Source: Enterovibrio qingdaonensis (GTDB taxonomy: Bacteria > Pseudomonadota > Gammaproteobacteria > Enterobacterales > Vibrionaceae). Taken from it: DNA of 64,000 nucleotides. The stretch is from contig NZ_JAJUBB010000001.1 of assembly GCF_028683135.1 (NCBI RefSeq), forward strand, positions 62,001 through 126,000. The letters are read 5' to 3'. Below the pieces are notes generated by a model. It was not told where the DNA came from and did not search any database. It was given only the letters and a program-made list of their open reading frames with translations. Of this stretch, positions 57,727 to 64,000 are shown piece by piece. The translations under genes were made by a program, and so were the position numbers. Position 1 is the first letter of the stretch. Each line of letters starts with the position of its first letter.

Positions 57727-57970
57727 TCATCGGCGTAAATCTTCCAGAATTCCTTTCTTAGAGTGATGAACCTCTTATTCTTCAAGAGGTTCTTGCTAAA
57801 CACCCTTTCCATTTCATTGCATAGCGCAACTCACGAAGTCTCTTAGTTGAGCACTACATTGTCGAAATGTAATATTCCCATGTTACCACGTTGTTAAATT
57901 ACTGCGGTTATATAGCTATCACAGTGCGCGAGAAGAACTCTGGCGCGCCTCAACCTAACGAAAAGGAAGC

Positions 57971-58531
57971 ATGATGGCTAAAGTACTGATGATTACCGGT
58001 GATTTTGTTGAAGATTATGAAAACATGGTGCCTTACCAAGCACTGATCGCAATGGGTCATGAAGTTCACGCCGTATGCCCTGATAAAGTCGCAGGCGATA
58101 CGATTTCAACCTCGGTGCATGACTTTGAAGGCGATCAAACATATACCGAGAAGCGTGGCCATAACTTTGCATTGAATGCGAATTTTAACGATGTGCAGGA
58201 AACGGAATATGACGCTTTGTACATTCCAGGTGGTCGTTCGCCAGAATATCTAAGATTAAACAAGGATGTGGTTCGATTGGTAAGAGCGTTTTTTGAATCA
58301 AACAAGCCTGTTGCGTCAATTTGCCATGGGATCCAGTTACTTACAGCGTCAGGCGTTGTTGAAGGTCGTAAGCTAACCGCTTACCCAGCGTGTAAACCCG
58401 AGATTGACCTTGCGCGCGGTGAATACGCTGAAATCGCGCTTGATGATGCCATTACGGACGGAAACTTGGTGACAGCCCCCGCATGGCCTGCTCACCCCGA
58501 AATGCTAAAACAGTTCGTCGCCCTTTTTTAG
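57971..58531 (+). CDS. DJ-1/PfpI family protein
   Basis: Class I glutamine amidotransferase-like fold, 186 residues. Nucleophile elbow C118-H119 in [10 protein letters not shown], the acidic residue in [11 protein letters not shown] and [12 protein letters not shown] are typical of DJ-1/PfpI proteins of the YhbO/protease I group, linked to glyoxal/methylglyoxal detoxification or protein deglycation. The start has two ATG codons (57971, 57974) after AAGGAAGC. The downstream regulator-like gene starts 38 bases after its stop and may be cotranscribed. Confidence 0.88.
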   Translation: MMAKVLMITGDFVEDYENMVPYQALIAMGHEVHAVCPDKVAGDTISTSVHDFEGDQTYTEKRGHNFALNANFNDVQETEYDALYIPGGRSPEYLRLNKDVVRLVRAFFESNKPVASICHGIQLLTASGVVEGRKLTAYPACKPEIDLARGEYAEIALDDAITDGNLVTAPAWPAHPEMLKQFVALF

Positions 58532-58569
58532 GATTGGCTGAGAAAACGGATAATCAAAAGGAGGTTGGC

Positions 58570-58941
58570 ATGTGCCAAGTATTTATCGGTGCGGATGAGA
58601 AATTATGGGAAAGCCACACTCGCTCATTACGCATAGATGGCGTTGTCACCTCTATTCGTCTTGAGCAATTTTACTGGAACACCCTTCAAGAGATTGCACA
58701 CCGCGACCAAATTGCCTTAAACAAGATGATCACCAATCTGTATTTTGAGTCACTGGAAGCAAATCACGATGTCAGCAATTTCACATCCTTTCTACGCGTA
58801 TGTTGCAGTCGGTATCTGTCACTTATCGCCGACGGTGTGCTTATCAGGGGCGATGACAAACCCTTGCGTCAACTGGATGCTGAGCCGATTTTGAAAGAGG
58901 AAAATGCGCGCAGAGATGAACGTTTACGGCGTTTCAGCTAA
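58570..58941 (+). CDS. Ribbon-helix-helix (RHH_4) domain protein
   Basis: Putative DNA-binding protein of 123 residues. The RHH_4 core is SLRIDGVVTSIRLEQFYWNTLQEIAHRDQIALNKMITNLYFESL (in pieces), like other stand-alone DUF4169-associated regulators. The frame is open from 58483, but ATG 58570 has AAAAGGAGG and gives a normal start (CQVFIGADEKLWESHTRS). It follows the DJ-1/PfpI gene and may autoregulate the pair. Confidence 0.85.
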   Translation: MCQVFIGADEKLWESHTRSLRIDGVVTSIRLEQFYWNTLQEIAHRDQIALNKMITNLYFESLEANHDVSNFTSFLRVCCSRYLSLIADGVLIRGDDKPLRQLDAEPILKEENARRDERLRRFS

Positions 58942-58977
58942 CTCATTAGCTGTTCGCAGCCACGTAATAACCGTTGA

Positions 58978-59289
58978 TCACGATATCATTATCGGTTTGC
59001 CTTGGTTTAACACCACGAAGTATTCGCCTCTCATAAATACACCCAGTACTTTTTTACTGCTGATATTCTCCCATGCCCCGTCATCGTCTGAATGACAGTA
59101 TCCATCGATAAAAACTAACTTAACGTACTGTTCGTATGTCAGTACCTCTCTGTTTACAAAGCCTCCAAAGGGGTAATAAACCAAGCTCCCGTCTTTAAGG
59201 TAAGCCGGGATTAGATGGCCCTTTGTTTGTGTCGCTTCATGACGAAGCACAATGGCTTTGTAGTTATGTCGGTATCGAATTGCTGGCAT
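58978..59289 (-). CDS. Orphan protein, SOS-box linked
   Basis: Unrecognised soluble protein of 103 residues (PAIRYRHNYKAIVLRHEATQ, LIPAYLKDGSLVYYPFGGFVNREVLTYEQYVKLVFIDGY in pieces, KVLGVFMRGEYFVVLNQGKP), mixed alpha/beta and aromatic-rich, with one cysteine. A CTGT-N8-ACAG box sits only 12 bases upstream, which leaves little room for a leader, and no ribosome site is visible; translation may be leaderless. The frame is open back to a GTG inside the box (59301). Function unknown. Confidence 0.6.
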   Translation of the reverse strand: MPAIRYRHNYKAIVLRHEATQTKGHLIPAYLKDGSLVYYPFGGFVNREVLTYEQYVKLVFIDGYCHSDDDGAWENISSKKVLGVFMRGEYFVVLNQGKPIMIS

Positions 59290-59300
59290 TTTAAATAACA

Positions 59301-59316
59301 CTGTTTATATATACAG
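59301..59316 (-). promoter_or_regulatory. LexA-type SOS box upstream of the 103-residue orphan
   Basis: CTGTTTATATATACAG, exact match to CTGT-N8-ACAG, directly upstream of the minus-strand start at 59289. It would overlap the promoter. Confidence 0.78.
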
Positions 59317-59365
59317 TATTATTGTGCATGATTCTGACAAACGATCAAGTACGGGGTGTAGATGT

Positions 59366-60283
59366 CTAATCCAGTACGAGTTCTAAATCAACAAAGCTCC
59401 TTGTTTTACATAAGCTTGATAAGATTTCTTTTCTGACTTCAACCAAGTCATCACTCTTATGCTTAAACACGTCTGCCGTAAAACAGATGATAATGAGATA
59501 GCTACTCCCTACTTTCATTGCCAGCAATTCTTCGCACTCAATCTCTCGCGCATCAAGGAGCTGCCTGATTGTGGTGTCAATCTCGCGTTGTTCCTCTTCA
59601 TCTTTTAGGCTTCCTCCCATTAGCTCATGGAAGGCGCACCGGATAAGATCTGCGGGTTGTGGCAGCATCACTATCCCCATAAGCACAACGACAATGGCAT
59701 CCCCGATGTAGTGTAAGAACCCTGCCGGGCCATGAATATCGACAAACTCAATCGCAATCAATGCGACCCCAATCGCGGCAGACAGTACACCATCAACTAG
59801 CGAGGATTTTGTCTCGGCCTCAAGTAACATGCTGTTGTTCTGTACTTTTTTATTTTCACTGTGGTAATAAAAAGCTAACCCGAGACAGATAACGACCATG
59901 GCGATTGTATATATCATGATGGGACCAATCACGAGTTGAGGCGTTGGTTCCCCATCTATATAACCAACGATTTTGCCAACATTGGTAGTGATAGACGACA
60001 ACAAGACACCAAGGATCATGATGCCCTTGAACAAGGTGTACATGGACTCGCCGGCAAACTTCCCGAACGGGAAATCATCCGTCACTAAGGCTTTTACTCT
60101 CGTTAGCCGCAGCGCAACGATCGATGAGAGAAACAGAATAAACGACAGGTTTCCGTCGAGTAACAAGGCTTCGGAGCCTGACAGGTAATAAGTGACCCAA
60201 CCAGAAAAGGCCATAACAAGGTTGGCGAAAATGCTTACTTTAAGTGCTCTTTCCTCGGTGACAATCAATGGAATGTCTTTCAT
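59366..60283 (-). CDS. Cation diffusion facilitator-like transporter with altered metal site
   Basis: Inner-membrane CDF-type protein of 305 residues with six helices and a cytoplasmic C-terminal domain. In helix 2, where a D/HxxxD pair binds metal, it reads SEALLLDGNLSFI (DxxxS). In helix 5, where HxxxD is expected, it reads TKSSLVDGVLSA (SxxxD). Two of the four usual ligands are therefore replaced by Ser, so the substrate may be unusual, or transport weak. ATG 60283 is preferred over TTG 60301 because GGAAGAG lies just upstream. Its C-terminal domain lacks a clear histidine-rich loop. Confidence 0.78.
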   Translation of the reverse strand: MKDIPLIVTEERALKVSIFANLVMAFSGWVTYYLSGSEALLLDGNLSFILFLSSIVALRLTRVKALVTDDFPFGKFAGESMYTLFKGIMILGVLLSSITTNVGKIVGYIDGEPTPQLVIGPIMIYTIAMVVICLGLAFYYHSENKKVQNNSMLLEAETKSSLVDGVLSAAIGVALIAIEFVDIHGPAGFLHYIGDAIVVVLMGIVMLPQPADLIRCAFHELMGGSLKDEEEQREIDTTIRQLLDAREIECEELLAMKVGSSYLIIICFTADVFKHKSDDLVEVRKEILSSLCKTRSFVDLELVLD

Positions 60284-60398
60284 TAGACGCTCTTCCTTCA
60301 ACTAAACGCGCGGTTTGCTCACGATCAGTTGTAGTTGGTGAAAATCGTCTTGTCCGTCTGGGAATTGAGCCTAAGAGGCTGTTTGTTGAAAACTAAAA

Positions 60399-60418
60399 GA
60401 CAGGCTCAGGCCTGTCTG
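60399..60418 (-). terminator. Terminator, minus strand
   Basis: Stem AGACAGGC/GCCTGTCT with loop TCAG; on the minus strand it is followed by TTTTAGTTTTC. It ends the minus-strand gene at 60471. Confidence 0.75.
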
Positions 60419-60470
60419 GGTTGGATATTGTACAGTAGTGGCACGTTATTCTAGACGAGTGAGCTGATTT

Positions 60471-60971
60471 TCAAGTGTCGGACTTTTTATGGCACAGGAT
60501 CATGATCATGTCTTCATGCATCTCTGATTCACCGTGTTTGTTTACTGTATAGCTGAGCTCAACATCCAGTTCCTTGGCGACTTTTTTGTAGTATTTAGGG
60601 ATGTGAGAGAGGATGTAGTCAGAACATTCACGGTGTTTGTTGTGTATGAAGTTCTCGATGAGACCTTCTGGATCATAGGTGACGTCACTGCCAGACACGC
60701 ACTGGTTGCAAAGTTCTTTGCTGTTGTCTTCTAGAAAGCGTATGTAGCGGTTTTCAATGAGGTATTTATCGAGGAGAGACAACCGTATACAGCCGAGCAC
60801 GATGCGTGTGGCCCTTTTGGGTTTCTGCTCTGCACTGTTCTTGAGTGTAGAGAGAATACGGTCTTCTAAATAAGGTCTGTACTTTTTGTTTTTGAAGAAA
60901 TCTTCTTCGACTCGATTAAAGAACTTCTCGTACTTTTTCTTTCGAATCCAGTCAGACAGAATCCATTTCAT
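60471..60971 (-). CDS. Hypothetical protein
   Basis: Unrecognised protein of 166 residues. Lysine-rich N-terminal half (WIRKKKYEKFFNRVEEDFFKNKKYRPYLED), helical, with a central hydrophobic segment (RIVLGCIRLSLLDKYLI) and several cysteines (ELCNQCVSGS, RECSDYI, MILCHKK). No metal-site pattern is convincing. The gene is AT-rich relative to its neighbours and could be acquired. Terminator follows. Confidence 0.6.
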   Translation of the reverse strand: MKWILSDWIRKKKYEKFFNRVEEDFFKNKKYRPYLEDRILSTLKNSAEQKPKRATRIVLGCIRLSLLDKYLIENRYIRFLEDNSKELCNQCVSGSDVTYDPEGLIENFIHNKHRECSDYILSHIPKYYKKVAKELDVELSYTVNKHGESEMHEDMIMILCHKKSDT

Positions 60972-61270
60972 AACTCTTAACTACCATGTAAAGCGACGCC
61001 AAAAAACTACCACTTTTCAATAAAAACAGGAGCAGTTTTTGAACATTTTTGCGTCACGGGCTGCGTTTTTGGGCAAGCAAACGTAATAATACGGAATAAC
61101 CCGAGTTAACTTAGGTGATAAATATCAATACATTAGTCCACTAACACTCATACCTTGACGATGAAAAGATGCTCAATTGCGATCTCCCTCGCTACGCATG
61201 TCAGTTTTTTCCGATTTAATATCTATCTACATCAAAATGCAACCGTTTCTTCATCCTGTGAGGAGGATAA

Positions 61271-61540
61271 GTGGCGACATTTACGCTAGGAAGAAAAACG
61301 CTCGTCAACAGAGATTCAATTGAATACGAGTGGGTCAGACAACTTGTGGATGAGGGCGAAGCAGAAAGCGATGTAATTAGCGCGATACAACGGTGTTTTG
61401 GCGGTGACGCTGAAACTGCCACTCTCTTCCTTAAGGTTGCGATTGGCCAAAAATCGCCTGGATGTCTCCTTACCCATTTGAGCTTGCAAGATTGGGCTTC
61501 TTGCCATCTTCATGCATCGTTGCCTGAAACGACGAGCTAA
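61271..61540 (+). CDS. Hypothetical protein
   Basis: Product of 89 residues starting at GTG 61271, preceded by GAGGAGG. Soluble, acidic in the first half (DSIEYEWVRQLVDEGEAESDVISAIQRCFGGDAETATLFL, in pieces). No family recognised. A terminator follows the stop directly. Confidence 0.55.
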   Translation: MATFTLGRKTLVNRDSIEYEWVRQLVDEGEAESDVISAIQRCFGGDAETATLFLKVAIGQKSPGCLLTHLSLQDWASCHLHASLPETTS

Positions 61541-61542
61541 AA

Positions 61543-61567
61543 AAAGCGGCCTATGACAGTCCGCTTT
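61543..61567. terminator. Probable terminator
   Basis: Stem AAAGCGG/CCGCTTT with an 11-base loop, between convergent genes. Confidence 0.6.
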
Positions 61568-61594
61568 CTTTGTATTCGAATTGAAGACGAGCGG

Positions 61595-61801
61595 TTACTG
61601 CTTGAAAATCTCCATAACCATAGGCACGACTTTCACCCAAACAAGTGCACCGATGGCAACCCAAACAGCCAGCCAAAATAAACGGCCAAGCCAAGTATTT
61701 CTCGTATGGTGTCTAGATGGATCAGGCTCTCCGCACCCTGGGCATGCCAGAGCACGTTTAGAAACTTGTTTTTCGCATACCGGGCAAGCGATTAGTGGCA
61801 T
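61595..61801 (-). CDS. Zinc-ribbon membrane protein
   Basis: Protein of 68 residues with an N-terminal four-cysteine zinc ribbon (LIACPVCEKQVSKRALACPGCG), then a hydrophobic helix at about 38-60 (WLGRLFWLAVWVAIGALVWVKVV). Common architecture in small bacterial zinc-ribbon proteins of unknown function. AAGGAAAACG precedes the ATG. Confidence 0.78.
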   Translation of the reverse strand: MPLIACPVCEKQVSKRALACPGCGEPDPSRHHTRNTWLGRLFWLAVWVAIGALVWVKVVPMVMEIFKQ

Positions 61802-62124
61802 GTTAGCGTTTTCCTTATCGTTGTTTTGTTTTTCATAGTATTACGTAAATCTCAGCGACTCTAGCTAAACACCAGAAACTTATAAAACGATCAAACAACT
61901 AAGAAAATGTCAGCCTGAATTACACTCAGTTTTCCCGATCGTTTGACTACATAGACATGGATGAACGTTGTGATGTCACAATGTGTCGATGGATTAAGTG
62001 GTTGTGTTTAATCCTGTTTGTAATGTTATTTAATTAAGCGACATTAAAGTTATAGTGCGTTATATAGTTCTTTAAAAGGTGAAGATATCCCCTTCTTCAC
62101 CTTCCTATATTCTATACATAACCC
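61802..62124. other. Intergenic, no gene seen
   Basis: About 320 AT-rich bases between two minus-strand genes with no convincing frame. The right end holds the minus-strand terminator at 62076-62103. Confidence 0.45.
62076..62103 (-). terminator. Terminator, minus strand
   Basis: Nine-base stem AAGGTGAAG/CTTCACCTT with a 10-base loop; on the minus strand a T-rich run (TTTTAAAG) follows. It terminates the 73-residue gene. Confidence 0.75.
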
Positions 62125-62346
62125 TTAATCACCGAAGTCATGTTCATCTACGTGGAAAATATCGACAGGATCAACCCATTCGACATGTCCGCACTCTACA
62201 CACGTACATTCAGTATGGTCGCTAAAATTACCACTGGATGGTGGGACGGTCAGTGCTTGCAACGCAGGATCGTGATGCTGCTGCTCTCTCACTTCATGGC
62301 CGGTTTCTTTTTTGCAGCTTTCGCAATGCCACATATGTACACTCAT
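62125..62346 (-). CDS. Small Cys/His-rich protein, probable zinc binder
   Basis: Protein of 73 residues with two Cys pairs (HCESCKKETGHE and CTCVECGHVEW) and many histidines. No family name is certain. AAGGAG precedes the ATG. It may be a metal-binding or redox-linked small protein. Terminator follows. Confidence 0.68.
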   Translation of the reverse strand: MSVHMWHCESCKKETGHEVREQQHHDPALQALTVPPSSGNFSDHTECTCVECGHVEWVDPVDIFHVDEHDFGD

Positions 62347-62578
62347 AGTGCTACTCCTTGGAAAATACTCCTCTAAAGCGGTGAGTGTAATTTCATATCG
62401 ATTTCATTTTGTGAAGCATTTATGAGACAAACTACATTTAGTGGTTTTGTTTCTCAGTAATAGTCTTTTGCCAAATGGGCAGTAACCATAAGGCGTGCTT
62501 TTCACGCGCATTAAACCATTTAATTTCGTCACGATAGTGCTTATGTGTCAGCGTTTTAATTGAAAGGAATACTCGAAT

Positions 62579-62914
62579 ATGTTCAAACAAGGAAGTCTTT
62601 TTAAATCGTTACCAAATGCCCAAAATAACGAAGTTTTTGATGATTTAATCAAACACCCTTCCGTACGAATAGAGAGAATTGTGTCTCATGGCCAGTGTTC
62701 ACCGGATGAAGGTTGGTACGATCAAGATGAGCACGAGTGGGTTATCGTGTTGCAAGGAGAAGCGGAGATTACGTTTGAGAATGAACAAGTCATTCAACTA
62801 AAGCATGGCGACCATTTGAACATCCCTGCACACACTAAACATAAAGTAAGCTGGACAAAACCAGAGACCAATACTGTTTGGCTTGCGGTTTTCTACCCCG
62901 CTGAAGTCAGCTAG
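62579..62914 (+). CDS. Cupin-domain protein
   Basis: Single-domain cupin of 111 residues. Metal-site motif 1 lies in EHEWVIVLQGEAEITFEN and motif 2 in LKHGDHLNIPAHTKHKVSWT, with the histidines expected for a metal centre, though motif 1 has His-x-Trp rather than the usual HxH. The substrate is not known. AAAGGAA precedes the ATG. Convergent with the next gene, overlapping by four bases. Confidence 0.85.
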   Translation: MFKQGSLFKSLPNAQNNEVFDDLIKHPSVRIERIVSHGQCSPDEGWYDQDEHEWVIVLQGEAEITFENEQVIQLKHGDHLNIPAHTKHKVSWTKPETNTVWLAVFYPAEVS

Positions 62915-63129
62915 TGTTGTTTGTCCGAACACGTCCCTTTAAGTTGCGATTTGGGGCAAAGTGAATCACCAAATGCACAGAACACGCAGCAGACGCCCTC
63001 GGGTACCATCATGACCTCATTGCAGCTCTCGCATTTAAAATGCTGGGCTCTGGAATCTATAGGCATCAACTCAACCTTCGCGTGCCCGCAGTGAGGACAC
63101 TTAAGCTCGGACTTTAAAACTACCTTCAT
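62911..63129 (-). CDS. GDCCVxC-type Cys-rich protein
   Basis: Protein of 72 residues with a zinc-ribbon start (LKCPHCGHAKVELMP) and a C-terminal motif EGVCCVFCAFGDSLCP that matches the GDCCVxC family, some of whose members are selenoproteins. Here the selenocysteine position is an ordinary Cys. Function unknown; related proteins are associated with mercury/metal resistance regions. The stop overlaps that of the convergent cupin gene. Confidence 0.78.
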   Translation of the reverse strand: MKVVLKSELKCPHCGHAKVELMPIDSRAQHFKCESCNEVMMVPEGVCCVFCAFGDSLCPKSQLKGTCSDKQH

Positions 63130-63227
63130 TGCCGACTCTACTTTAGGGAATGACTTATGTAAGCGTGGAACGAGAATGCGTTACTCGCCAGCAAACTTCC
63201 CATTACTCTTGAGAATCCATGACGAAA

Positions 63228-63252
63228 AAAAGCCCCGCATTTGCAGGGCCTT
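63228..63252 (-). terminator. Terminator of the ABC exporter gene
   Basis: On the minus strand a GC-rich stem GCCCTGC/GCGGGGC (one G-T wobble) with loop AAAT is followed by TTTTTTT, directly downstream of the transporter stop. Confidence 0.85.
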
Positions 63253-63256
63253 GTAT

Positions 63257-64000
63257 TTATCCGGCTTGTAGGTTGCCGTAAAGGGTTTGATAAAGTCCCG
63301 CTTCTTTCACCAAATCGGAATGGTTACCACATTGTGCGACCTTTCCGTCTTCCAGTACGTAAATCAAATCCGCTTGCTTAACGGCTGACAAACGGTGCGC
63401 AACGATAAGTGTCGTACGACCTTGCAGGAAGTTATTTAGTGCTTCGTGCAATGCTGCTTCTGTCGCCGTATCCAATGCTGAAGTGGCCTCATCGAGAATC
63501 ACAAGCTTAGGATTAGTCAGAATCATACGGGCAATCGCTAAACGCTGACGCTGACCGCCAGAGAGTTTCAAGCCTTGGCGGCCCAATTGGGATTCCAGCC
63601 CATTTTCTAGCTTATCAACGACATCACTGAGTTGCGCGATTTCCAACGATTTCCATAATTGCTCGTCAGTGAAATCATCACGATTTAACGTCAGGTTTGC
63701 ACGCAGGGTGTCGTTAAAAATCACGGGTTGCTGGAGAACCACCGCGGTATGCTGACGCAATGTTTCATAGCCGATTTCTTCGACCGGTTGGCCATCAATC
63801 AAGATGTCACCTTCCGACTTGCGATATAGGCCAAGTAGCAGTTGAATCAGTGTCGACTTACCGCCGCCCGATGCACCAACAAGCGCGACTCGTTTACCAG
63901 CAGGAATCGACAAAGACAAACCGTTAAGGACTGTTTTCTCGCTGTCGTATGCAAAGTCGATGTTGCGACAATCTACGCCAAAGGTGTCACGGTCAATCAA
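63257..64000 (-). CDS. ABC exporter ATPase domain (gene cut by window edge)
   Basis: C-terminal ATP-binding domain of an MsbA/HlyB-like ABC exporter; 247 residues are visible and the frame runs past the right edge. Elements: Walker A GASGGGKST, Q-loop VVLQQPVIF, signature LSGGQRQRLAIAR, Walker B LVILDEATSALD and the switch His in IVAHRLSAVKQ. The first visible Met (MIDRDTF) is probably internal, because the sequence YGVDC/FGVDCRNIDFAYDSEK usually follows a membrane domain. The exported substrate cannot be inferred. Confidence 0.93.
   Translation of the reverse strand: MIDRDTFGVDCRNIDFAYDSEKTVLNGLSLSIPAGKRVALVGASGGGKSTLIQLLLGLYRKSEGDILIDGQPVEEIGYETLRQHTAVVLQQPVIFNDTLRANLTLNRDDFTDEQLWKSLEIAQLSDVVDKLENGLESQLGRQGLKLSGGQRQRLAIARMILTNPKLVILDEATSALDTATEAALHEALNNFLQGRTTLIVAHRLSAVKQADLIYVLEDGKVAQCGNHSDLVKEAGLYQTLYGNLQAG

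Overview
The window reads as a chromosomal segment of a marine gammaproteobacterium of the Vibrionaceae (Vibrio, Grimontia, Enterovibrio or Photobacterium type; genus not resolved). This rests on an NhaD antiporter, YceH, YaeQ, YbjD and YciH orthologues, small proteins resembling the Vibrio families DUF3069 and DUF3319, and a CTGT-N8-ACAG SOS box. No tRNA, rRNA, CRISPR array or intact prophage was seen.

Layout. 0.4-11.3 kb is mostly housekeeping: nhaD, a dCMP deaminase, ppiC, three small membrane proteins, a DUF3069-type protein, a bactofilin, the yceH / GIY-YIG / yaeQ operon, and a divergent pair of EAL-domain c-di-GMP phosphodiesterases. 11.28-11.75 kb holds a heptamer repeat and a 264-bp MITE-like element, followed by an SbmA-type transporter. 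12.9-22.4 kb is a tightly coupled eleven-gene operon: DUF523/DUF1722, a MerR regulator of the LitR/CarH type, a photolyase, an NTF2-like protein, an SDR, an FAD amine-oxidase-like protein, DUF1365, a CFA-synthase-like methyltransferase, DUF2878, a chalcone-isomerase-like protein and a DUF3833 lipoprotein. Four TGTAC(A/G) sites in two 18-bp-spaced pairs precede it. It is best read as a light/singlet-oxygen response and lipid-modification unit, with parallels to furan fatty acid synthesis in alphaproteobacteria.

22.4-36.9 kb contains ybjD, a YhaJ-like LysR regulator, small monooxygenase-like proteins, the Pat-type acetyltransferase, a SPOR lipoprotein, ddl, a lone Cre-like recombinase, two DUF3319 paralogues, yciH and an AGCS symporter. 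36.9-41.1 kb contains a 603-residue PLP enzyme divergent from an Lrp regulator, a Xre/RES toxin-antitoxin pair and a ClpP-like protease whose start region appears frameshifted.

41.4-51.2 kb is a guanidine-utilisation operon. A guanidine-I (ykkC) riboswitch precedes an ABC transporter, two urea-carboxylase-associated (carboxyguanidine deiminase type) proteins, a biotin-dependent guanidine/urea carboxylase and allophanate hydrolase. An IS1202/ISNCY-like insertion sequence follows directly (51.5-53.0 kb).

53.1-64 kb is an accessory-looking run of small genes. Three minus-strand genes (a GFA-family protein, a DUF6500-type protein and a 103-residue orphan) each carry a LexA-type SOS box just upstream. 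Others are a delta-class carbonic anhydrase, a BOF protein with an outer-membrane barrel protein, a DJ-1/PfpI protein, an atypical CDF transporter, several Cys-rich zinc-ribbon proteins, a cupin, and the C-terminal half of an ABC exporter cut by the window edge. A 35-residue membrane peptide gene was found by eye at 54.33-54.44 kb.
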